Shown here piece by piece: positions 49,194 through 64,000 of a stretch of DNA of 64,000 nucleotides. The notes beneath the pieces are model-generated. The model searched no databases and was not told where the DNA came from. It saw only the letters and a list, made by a program, of their open reading frames with translations. The translations under genes were made by a program, and so were the position numbers. Source of the stretch: Strix aluco (taxonomy: Eukaryota > Chordata > Aves > Strigiformes > Strigidae); assembly GCF_031877795.1 (NCBI RefSeq), contig NC_133971.1, positions 6,342,784-6,406,783 of the forward strand. Reading direction: 5' to 3'. Numbering within the stretch: position 1 is the first letter of the stretch; the number at the start of each line of letters is the position of its first letter.

Positions 49194-52100
49194 GTAGGTA
49201 ACACCTGAATTATACTAAAATTCAGATTTGCGCAGTGTTAAGGAATACCTTCTTTTTTCTCCTAATACTGCTGATACTGTGTTATCAGTGATATCATCAA
49301 GCTGAGAAGTGGGATTCATTGTACTCAGGGGATCTTGGCCTGACAGCCCATGACAGCAATCATAAATTAGAAGAACATTAGGATTTCTATAATTTATACT
49401 AGCCTACAGCATATTCAGTTTCCAGGGAGACCCGGTGTGAGGGGAGCCAAAAAAGAATGACCAAACATAGTATGAAGAACTCCGTATGTTTCTAATTTCT
49501 CCTATCACTTTAGAGAAGCCATTGCACGTTTTTACAGTAGACTTAGTCAAAATTATATTAAATATTCCCTTAATAGCCATTTTACAGAACTTGGGGACAT
49601 TTTAGATTATTGAGCAAATACAAATCTTCTTACAAAGAGGAAAAATTTTAAAGTAGTTTTCCAGAGACAAGGGGTTTGTTTTTTCCAGCCTTATAATTAC
49701 ATAAAATAGATCTTTATATTGCCTGCCAAGAAAACTCCTACATATATTCTGTAGTCATTTCCCTCAGAAATATTCTTGAAAATAATAGAGTACAAAACAT
49801 TAGAAAAATCAGTGAAACAGGTTTAAAGAGAACCAAAAATTCAGCTTTCCTTCACTCTTATGAAATGCAGATAAATTTTATGAGATTCAATGCATGTAAA
49901 CGACCATTTAATCTTTTTCCCAAAGCACTGCACTGAATTCAGCCATAAACTAAAAATTGCATGAAGATGTCTCCCTTACTCTTACCCTTATACTTACCAG
50001 CAAGTGTGTGCCAGAGAGAACTTTACAGAAGCCACATATCTATGAAAACTAGTTAGGAAGAAAAAAAGAAAAGAAAAAAAGACCCCTGGCTCTCACACCT
50101 GTAAACAGATGACATGTATGACTCTTTCATTGAGGGTTATTGTACATTATGATGGTTATATAGTTACCCAGTGCAATAAGACTGGCTGAGTGGTTTTTGG
50201 ACCCAAATAGATATCATGGGCTTATCTTACTTCTTTACATCTATTTTTCCATTCTGGGTTGGAGGCTGCTGAAACCTTCCATTTCTGAGTGCAGAAAGAC
50301 CCTGCACAGTTTGCATGCCAGCAGGATAGTTGATTTAGGTTGTTTCACCTCACATAATCCATCTTTAATAAGAATGCTTGCTGTTCTTTTCAAACTTAAG
50401 AGATAATGAAAACTGGACATATACACGCCCAGATTAAGTTGTCTAAAACAGTTGTCAGTGAAGACAGAAATGAGTAGGAGGAAAAAGCATTTTACTTTAT
50501 TCATCTCTGCTAGCCAAAGTCTCTCATGTGTTCAGTCTCCTCTTCGCTCAGGCAGGCACTGCAGTGGTTGCTCGTTGCAGCTGCTGTCATTGAGATGAAC
50601 CACTGAAGGCAGAGCAGCTTCTGCTTGGCATGCTCAGCTTTACTAAAGGCAAGGCTCTGGTCAGCTGCCCAGGCTGTAGGTATGGGCCCTGTGATCGGGA
50701 GACATGTTACGAGGTGGGCAGCCCCAGGGGACAAGAGTGATCCACCTCACAGGGTGGTTTCCAGACAATAAGGATGTAAATAAAAATGCAGTAAGTGCAG
50801 CTGTTTACTGCACATGAGGAATAGCAAGCACCATGTCATCCAGACCAGAAACGTGCAGCATCTTTAACTGTGTTTGACCCCAGCACGTCTCTTCTCCTCT
50901 TGCACTGTTGTGCAGACAGCCCTGGAGCCCACCCCTAGGTTGTGAGGATGCTCAATAATTCAGAAATATTCTTCTGACAGTCTCCTTACATCCTAAGTAC
51001 ATACCTCTATCAGGCTTCAAGGTATTCTAGATAAATAGCTACACATCTTGTTGCCCATCAGATACTGGGATTTCCGTGTCTTACAGCATCATGGTATTTT
51101 TGCCAGTGTAAAAGGGTCAGAGCCAGGGTAAAGTCTTTAAAGTGTTCATCACACCACACATCTGGACCAGATACTTGTCTAGTGCCACTTAACATTGTGC
51201 CTCTGAAGCAAAAGTTAATTAGCTTTCTGCTATTAAAAGCAAGGAGGTTCCAGCACAAATGTTTCCTGCTGTGCCAGGAATGCTTGGGAGTTGCTGACGG
51301 CTGTGGTGGCAGATTGGAAAATTTTGCCTGAAGTATGATACAAATACTTGTGCACATGCAGAGATCCATGTTAGAAAGACTAGATTTGATTGATACTAGG
51401 GTAAGAAAGCAATGAGAAATCTTTTCTTTAATGCATACAGTAACACAACTGAAAAAAGGAAATTTTCTGCCTTTTTCACTGTGACTGTTTCGTGATATAG
51501 TAACAGTCCACTGGATACAAGGTCTGGATCCCACCTCCTGACATGTGCCATCCCCTCTAGCTTACTGCTCTTACTCTAAACAGTGTCTCCCTCTGAAGTA
51601 TGCCAACTCCAGCCCATCCTGTACAACAGCACCACTCCTTCCTGTTTTCCCCCACCTCCAAAATAAGGAAATTCATAAGGATAAGAGGAATCATATTTCT
51701 TCAACCAAGTATGTTCCAATCTCTGCTCAAAGGGAAGTTTGTATATTTTAACTAGTGTCTGGCTAACATAACAAACAATGTCTTTTCAATCATTTTTGTC
51801 AGACATGGGACACATGTAAGACAGTTCATTTCTGATGTTATAGAGTGGTGTTTCCTAAGCTGGCAGGAAAATTTCATTTGTGAAACCTCATGGTAAAATG
51901 TAACCTTTCAAGTGATATAAGACTGGTGAGTGTGTCAGTGTCAGTCCTGCTGAGTCCTCTAAGTTACATTGAAGTTTCCTTCTAAAATGATAATGATTGA
52001 AATGCACTTATATTTACATGGACATACATAGTTGATGGAATGTATTACTCTGTTTGCATGCCCCTGTGCTTATTTTTTCACCTAATCTGCAGCTTTATGT

Positions 52101-52340
52101 AGTGCTGGCTTTAACTGCTGTTTCTTGTATTTGAGCAATGCAGAACAGATCAAGGAAAAAAAAAAATCAGTCCTTGGACAAAATGAAAATATATCAGCCC
52201 ATTCCAACATTCTACATCTGTTATAAATAATAAGGTTAATCTCACAGTGGGAAGGATTTGCATCAATAGCCTCATGTCCTGAGATGGTAGCCCTAAGGAT
52301 GTTAATTGGCAGCAAGACAAAGCCATTTATATCCAGGAAT

Positions 52341-52371
52341 GCCCACTAGCAGTGCAAAACAGCTAGTGGGC
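52341..52371. repeat. Inverted repeat, 10-bp stem
   Basis: GCCCACTAGC (52341-52350) and GCTAGTGGGC (52362-52371) are exact reverse complements around an 11-base loop. Confidence 0.9.
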
Positions 52372-53076
52372 TCACTGTACAAACAGTATAGCTTTGGCTA
52401 GGAGAAATCATGTATCGATATGAAAATAGTTGACCTCTACCTCAATAGACCTTTTTTCTTCGCCGAATGTGGTAGTGTTTTATTCTTATTAGTCTCAAAG
52501 GCCTCCTGGGATTGTCATAAAATAAACTGTTCATAATAACTGGGTACTTTTAGCTTTGAAAAAGCAGTGGAATTAGATTCAGTCTGTGTTTGTTACATAC
52601 GTGACATGTTTTTGGTATGTTTTCTTCACTATTATTTAGTGCAGAGCCACACCATTTTCCCCCCATATGCTACCAAGACAGTGCTGTCTAGCAGCTAAAA
52701 CTCAGGACTAGGATTCGCTGCAGTATTTCACAACCACCAGCTGTGGGAACTATTCAATCATGTCATGATTATCATCCTATTTGTAGCCTTAAGTACAAGG
52801 ACTGGTCTAAGGACAGGAGGGTTGGGCTGGGCATGGTGGTTGCAAGAAATGTCAAGTACTGCAGAGAACAGGACACTTTATGTTGGCCTTGTCACCAAAG
52901 CCATTTTCTCACTGAACTGGCCTTACTCTCCTGCTGCACATAAAATACGGATCATGAGTTTTACACTCTTTTTCTAATGTTCTGAGAATCAAAAGCTTAA
53001 CAAATTAAAAGGTCTCCTATGTCAGGTAGATATTGTTGCCCGAGTCATAAGCAAAGAAAGAATTCTCAGCTTACAT

Positions 53077-53147
53077 TAAATTTTCTTTATGCTGGTGTTT
53101 TACTGTTCTACACTAAATTTTCTTTATGTTAGTGCTTTACTATTTTC
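53077..53147. repeat. Direct tandem duplication, period 37
   Basis: TAAATTTTCTTTATG begins at 53077 and again at 53114, and the match continues (GGTGTTTTACTG versus AGTGCTTTACTA) with a few substitutions. Confidence 0.85.
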
Positions 53148-53984
53148 CTTTCTTAGGAATACTAGGCACAGTAATGAATCTCACAACATCAGGATTGTGT
53201 GCTTCAGCTTCCCATGCATGCAAAGGCTCCATCACTGGCCCTCAGTTATACTGCTCAGACACAGATTTTGTGTACTATTCCTTCATGAGATTCATGGGCC
53301 AGTTGACAAAGAAAGTAGAACAACACTAAACTGCCAAAGGCAGATTTTCACTCTATTAGAATTTTTTTTATAGTTTCTCTCTTCAGGGAGAGGTGATAAC
53401 TGAACACATTAGTTTTGCAATATAGGCTATAAAATACTTACTTCATCGTACGTTCAACAGTACCGGAAATATGCAGATCTAGATAAAGCCATTAAAAATT
53501 TCCGTAGAAAGCTGCCTCTAGATAGAAGCTAACTCTTTGGGTGGCTCCACACAAACCAAAACCCATTAGGTTTTATGATCTTGCTTAGAGGTACGTTAGC
53601 CATTATGTCCAAGACAGAGTTAGAAAAAGAACAGGCATCTCCTTCAAAAACAGACTATAGTTCAGAATAGATCAAACAAATCCATAGGCTTCATATAAAC
53701 AAATTAGTCCAAATTGTCACAGCAGTCATTTTCTAATCTGGTCATTTACTCTTAAACTGGGTGTACGTAATGGGGAATTCATAGGTGAAACCAGTGAAAC
53801 CAACCCCATGCTCTCAACAGCAGGAGAAATCAGATTTAGCCTAACACTGTATGTCATATTTGTTTCTTCTGTGTGTTGCTGTTAAATTTATGCACCAAAA
53901 GCTATGTTAATTATCCTTTGTGTGACAATCTGTTATACGCTCTACTATAAAACTGATTTTATAGGACACACTTTGTGAGTCCCT

Positions 53985-54320
53985 AGAAGACGACGAAAAG
54001 TCTTGTAAAAGGCAACAGGAGTTTGTCAAGAATAAGTCATGACAGACCAGTGTAATTCCTTCTGTGACAGGGTAACAGGGCTTTGCAGACACAGCTGTGT
54101 TTGTCAGTGCTGTGAGAAATGATATTTGAAAGATGCAGGTGGAGTAAAAAGTTCAAAATACAGCAACAAAAAATTATCTGGAAATGATGACCCAAAAATA
54201 AAATGCTAAAAGAATTTAGGACTAATTAACCTAAGGAGATCAAGGAAAGACAACAATCTGCAATTTTTTGTAAAGGCTGTAGAAAAATAAGGGAATAATC
54301 TGCCTCCAGGCCAGGTGAAT
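53985..54320 (+). mobile_element. Ancient CR1-type LINE, degraded
   Basis: GGAGTTTGTCAAGAATAAGT (54019-54038) and CTTCTGTGACAGGGTAACAG (about 54059) match CR1 ORF2 sequence. After an apparent internal deletion near 54120 come CAGCAACAAAAAATTATCTGG (about 54162), AGAATTTAGGACTAATTAAC (about 54211) and GGGAATAATCTGCCTCC (about 54291), in CR1 order and sense direction. Frames are broken. Confidence 0.65.
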
Positions 54321-55626
54321 CTAGTTCATGTGCCTGTATTGGTCAGAAATAAGCAACCCCACTGTCAGCTTAGCTATGGGATGCTGTGGGCTGCAGGGAC
54401 ACCACCTCAAACTTCAGTTCCATTTTTAGGGAGACTGATACCTGCTGACAGTTAGTGGCCCACCCATGGAGTCTGTGCTGAATGATCAGATATCTGACAG
54501 TCCTGCCAGGCATAGACATGGAGATAGAGTCTCAAGGAAAATGAGGGACTTTACCACTTTTTACAGAATTTTAGAAATCCAGCATGGAAAATTTCTCCAT
54601 CAAGTGTATGAACCTGCCAGCATAAAACTGTACCCTACAGTATAGTATATAGCAAACCCTACTGTTACCCTGTGTTTACACTGGCTACAAGAAAACTTAC
54701 TTTTCTGTTTGGGCTAGAACTCAAGGAAGCCCATTTCTTTACTCTGGCTGTAAAAAGACCTTTTTTTCCATATGGGTCAACAGAAATTTGTGTTATTTTG
54801 TCCTATGTGTAAATACTCTTAAAACTGCTAATTGTGTATGGTGCTGGCTTAATATACACCCATAAATTATTACAGGAGTTGAGCTTTCTAAGTTTATTTC
54901 CTCACCTTGTTGTCTTGGGTAACTGTTATAGCTCCTTGCACTGACAATGTGTCTGTAGCAACTAAGCAATTGCAAAGCACTTGCACTGAATTTTAGGGAT
55001 TACCTGCTTAAAAGGTTCTGAAATACAAATAGCTTACAGAGGACACACAAATATCATCTCTTTCACATTCCCTAAAACACCACAGTAACTGAAGCAGAGT
55101 AGTACATTGGTGGAATTGAATGTAAGGCATTCATGGAAATTCAGGTGTGCATATGGGGAGGATACGTTACACATCTGGTTCTTACGTTCCGATTTGGTAG
55201 AAATCCTAATTTCCATTACAGTAGTCATTTTCTGGACTGTGATTGCGTTGTCACAGGTGCATATAGCAAGCCTCACCTGGCCCTCCTCTTTCACTAACAG
55301 ATTTATTCTCCACTGAATTGATGTGTGTCAGGTTCTTCCTCTCTTGCTTGGAGGAAAGGAGGTCCTTCCCCGGGGGTAGGACCTATTCCAGAGATTTGAG
55401 TGTTTGGGAAAGAAGCCATTCCATGAAGTCTATATTGCAAATTAATATTCCCCATTCAGGCTCCACAAATGGCTCAGCTGCTTCCTTAAGTAGGGAGCTG
55501 AATCACTACGGTCAGGTTAAGGCTCCTCAGGTCAGTCTTCCCACAAACTAACCTGATTTTAACCATCTGAGGCTGGAAGTTTTATTTTCCTCCACTTTTT
55601 AAGCTGAATTTGTTAACATTTGGAAG

Positions 55627-55725
55627 TGGGTGTTTTGTCTAGTGGTAAAACACAGAGTTGGAGTCAGGCGTTTACATTCAGTCTGTAGTTTGGGAACAGC
55701 GACAAGCCTCAGGACAGCTTTTGTC
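55627..55725 (+). mobile_element. MIR-like SINE head remnant
   Basis: TCTAGTGGTAAAACACAGAG and TTGGAGTCAGGCG at 55638-55670 match the tRNA-derived 5' part of MIR-type SINEs (TAGTGGTTAAAGCAC...GGAGTCAGG). The match then decays. Confidence 0.55.
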
Positions 55726-58074
55726 CATTCAAGAACAGATGGGATGGATTATCTTTCAATGGGTTGTAAGTCCAAGACTGAAGAAGATGTTTTGCAATTA
55801 ACTAAAGTTCAGCACTGCTAAATTGTAACAAGAGGAAGATGAGTAGTAAGATCTAATTATGAATTTCAGCTAGGTTTGATAGGGAGATGAAGAGGAAAAT
55901 ATATATCAGAAAAGATGCAAACAACACAAAACACATACCCAGTCAATTTCGCTCTACAAAATCACGAATGGCCACCCCCATCTGCAGGGTGAAGTTAATG
56001 CTAATCAGTTGCAGACTTGTACTGCAGATGAACTCAAACAAAAATCAGCTTCTATGCAGTCTACCCAAATATAGCCCAAAGCTAATATTACACTTTTGTG
56101 CATATTTATGTTATTAAAACATTATGTTCCAAACTGTCAAACTCAAATAGTTTTGTAACAAATTTGCATACATATTTAACCTCTTTTAAAAAGTGATTTT
56201 GGAAACCTTAAGAAATGAAATCTGAGTGAACAGTTTCAAATTAATTGTTGCTCAGTTTTTAGAAGTGTGTAAGTTTATATCTTGATTAAAAAATACCCAC
56301 CTCTGATGTTTTTAGGAGGTTTTTTGACATGTATATGCAAATCAGACATGTACTGGACAAGGAGTCACTTGTCTGGGGAAGTGTAGTTCTGCAAAAATAA
56401 TAAGTATTGGATTTCTAATAAAGTAATAAAGCTTGGACTCCTCTGACATTTGCTATATTTTTATTATAGCCAGTGATATTTCTATCCATTAGTACTGAGG
56501 GGGAATGAATAATTTTTTAGAAGAGACGTGAGGAGGAGGAAGGAAAAACAGAGATCCAGAAGAATAGAAAACATCTACAGCTTCTTTTTTATGAATTTAC
56601 AGTTAACAGCACATGTTGTGTTACATTACATTCATGCTTTATAGTTCAGAACAGCTAATAACTGAAAAGCCCTTTAACAAAGGATTTACAAAAGGAAAGA
56701 ACCTCAACAGACCCTCTAGCTAATTGCTGAAGGAGAGCAAAACATTGTTTATTATTACCCTGCCAAGTTTACATTTGCATGCTTTATTTTCTTGGACCAA
56801 GTCACTGAGGTTTAGTAATAACAAAGATTTTGTTTAACAAAAATAACACTTCTTGGACGATAGATGGGTGAGGGACAAAAGGGAAAGAAAGAACACATTA
56901 AGATTCTCATGGAATAGAAACTGAAGTGGGTTTGAATGTTTGGAAAGAGGAATGGCTTCACTCCATGGTGAGAGCCTTGCATGACCATACAGTAATTTCT
57001 CTATCCTATGCTACATTGCCCTGGAGACAAGGAACTTGTTATGGGACAGAGAATTCATCAGCAGGGAGAAAGTAAAAAGAAAGATGGATGTTTATACCAG
57101 TGTGAAGTTTTTGGCTCATCTCATGTGTTATCTTGTCTTCAGTCCCTCTGCATCCTACAGCACTTATTCTACAGAGATCTTTGAGAATAAACATTCTGAG
57201 CTGGATCTTCTGTGATGCCGTCTTATTTCAGTTTATTTGACTGGGCTTAAGCCAACTGTAAAATTTAGATCTGGGTTAAGTCTCTAAACCTTGCCAAAGA
57301 TTAGGGTGGTCTGGTCCAAAATTTTGTTTCAAGTCTTTCTCTTCTCTTTTATCAGAGCCACATGGGGAAGTGGTTCTTCAGCGTTTTGTGAAACATCTTT
57401 CATGCTCCAAGAAGTAATCTTTAACTACAGATCCTTTTCAGAAAACAAGCAGAAAATATACTGTGGAAAAATCTGTCAGATAAGGGCAATGACTTTGATT
57501 AAATGTTGCTGCTGAAATAATTCTGGAGTTGTCCCCACGTTTCCCACCTCCACTTGCATGTCCTCTGTTATAAGAAGGTATCTCTGCCATACCTGGCTCA
57601 CCACTGACAAGCAAGAGGCAGGGCTTTGGGCTGGCCTGTGGCTGGTCCTCAGGGGTGGAAGGAAGCATTTGGCAGGTCCATGCTCCTTGCACAGTGCTTC
57701 TCCAGCAAGCGTCCTTTCGTTAAGCCAGCAGTGCTTTTGCCAGCCATAGGGGCAGCAAGGGAAGGTGGTGTCTCACATGGCTTCCTACTAGGGCTGTCTT
57801 GCGTTGCTTCATGTTGTGTGCTACATGGCTCACCATCTGCAATTGGGGAAACCTGTCTTCTGCTCAAGGAGGCGTGCTCCCTGATGCCCTCTGTGAGAAG
57901 CTCTCCCTCCCTGAGTGGTGACAAACTGCCAAAAACCAGCTGGAAAGTAGCAGAAAAGTCTCCCTAAAACCACACACGACTTCACTGATTTTATTTCCCT
58001 ATAGATTTCCTACTTTTAGACCTCAGGACGCTAAATTTATGTTTCCCACCAGTCTAGCCTTCAAATGTAGTTAT

Positions 58075-58252
58075 TAAGCTGGGCATGAAATACCTTCCTG
58101 TTCCTAGGATAATGTGACATAAAAAAAAAAAAAAAAAATCAAAAAAACAACTGTCTTGAACCTCTAAGCTGGGCATGAAATACCTTCCCGTTCCTAGGTT
58201 AATGTGAAAGAAAAAAAAAACCCACAAACAAAAAAAACCTGTCTTGAACCTC
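58075..58252. repeat. 90-bp direct tandem duplication with A-runs
   Basis: TAAGCTGGGCATGAAATACC begins at 58075 and again at 58165. Both copies contain TTCC(T/C)GTTCCTAGG(A/T)TAATGTGA, an A-run (18 A at 58121-58138 in the first copy) and CTGTCTTGAACCTC. Few substitutions separate the copies, so the duplication looks recent. It ends about 630 bases before exon 4. Confidence 0.93.
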
Positions 58253-58815
58253 GCAGGAAATCTTGGGAAGGGTCCATGAAAAGAACTTAGCTCTCTTTTA
58301 TGTCAATCAAAACACTTAATTTTAATGTCTATGTGTAAAAAGAAATAGTTCATATGCCTCTGTACTACAATTTCTTCTTTCTAAATGACTGCCAGAGAAA
58401 TCCCCAAATTCCATCCCACAAAAATGGAACTAGGCTGGGATTTAATTTATTTTTTAAATAGAGAAATTGATCTTACAGATGGTAAACTGGAATTTTCTGA
58501 TGAAAAACGTGTAGTTGCAAAAATTCAGCCACCTCTGCTTGTCTTTAAGTACTCTCAAAGTGCACGAGGGTGAGATCACAGTGGGGACAGCAAAGCTGCA
58601 GATGGGAGCAACGTGCAGACCTGGCACAGTTCCCATTGGAAAAGGGATGAGGTTACGGGGAGAGGAGCCAGCTAGGTAAAGCAGCAGCCCTATCCTCTTC
58701 TCAAACCTAATGGCTGATGTGCTGACAGTGTGTTTTCCCCCAGAAAAAAAAAACAACTTTACAGTCTGACACACATGATGGGATTAACCTTTATTTCTCC
58801 TTCTGGTGACTGTAA

Positions 58816-64000
<5,185 letters not shown>

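Noticed and set aside
50510..51534. Minus-strand frames of 74 and 158 codons in intron 3
   Set aside because: No domain or homologue recognised and no splice or promoter context.
57626..57967. Overlapping open frames on both strands near 57.6-57.9 kb
   Set aside because: Locally higher GC gives long frames on both strands at once, with no recognisable motif.

Overview
The window is AT-rich, mostly non-coding vertebrate DNA from a bird. The avian call rests on CR1 LINE copies with the typical bird 3' end and on one recognisable gene that is very close to avian link protein. That gene is HAPLN1 (hyaluronan and proteoglycan link protein 1, cartilage link protein, CRTL1), read on the + strand and running off the right edge. 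Three coding exons are present: the signal-peptide exon (36549-36674), the Ig V-type exon (48822-49193) and the first link-module exon (58880-59182). All junctions are phase 1 with canonical GT/AG sites. They encode residues 1-258 plus one base of codon 259, which is the point where the second link module should start. That last exon (about 95 residues in the family) was not found up to 64000 and should lie downstream.

Layout. 1-2080: plain AT-rich sequence. About 2085-2900: a strong CpG island with GC boxes. 2900-4860: upstream region with TTG, poly-T and CA repeats, ending in a candidate 5' non-coding exon of HAPLN1 with two good splice donors (4764 and 4858). About 4858-36548: intron 1, with several CR1 LINE remnants (one of them long, ancient and antisense), MIR-like SINE remnants, microsatellites and two notable inverted repeats near 34.2-34.5 kb. 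36675-48821: intron 2, holding a solo LTR of an endogenous retrovirus (46725-47204, antisense). 49194-58879: intron 3, with an ancient CR1, a MIR-like copy and a 90-bp tandem duplication just before exon 4. 59183-64000: start of intron 4, with no exon seen.

The gene product is secreted into the extracellular matrix. Its Ig domain binds aggrecan-type proteoglycans and its link modules bind hyaluronan, which stabilises the ternary complex.

I found no operon, CRISPR array, tRNA, rRNA or second protein-coding gene, and nothing that looks like a new biological system. The more interesting points are the 5' leader architecture, the inverted repeats in intron 1, and the LTR with internal tandem repeats and an antisense splice donor. 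Repeat family names come from recognising consensus-like stretches by eye, not from a search.
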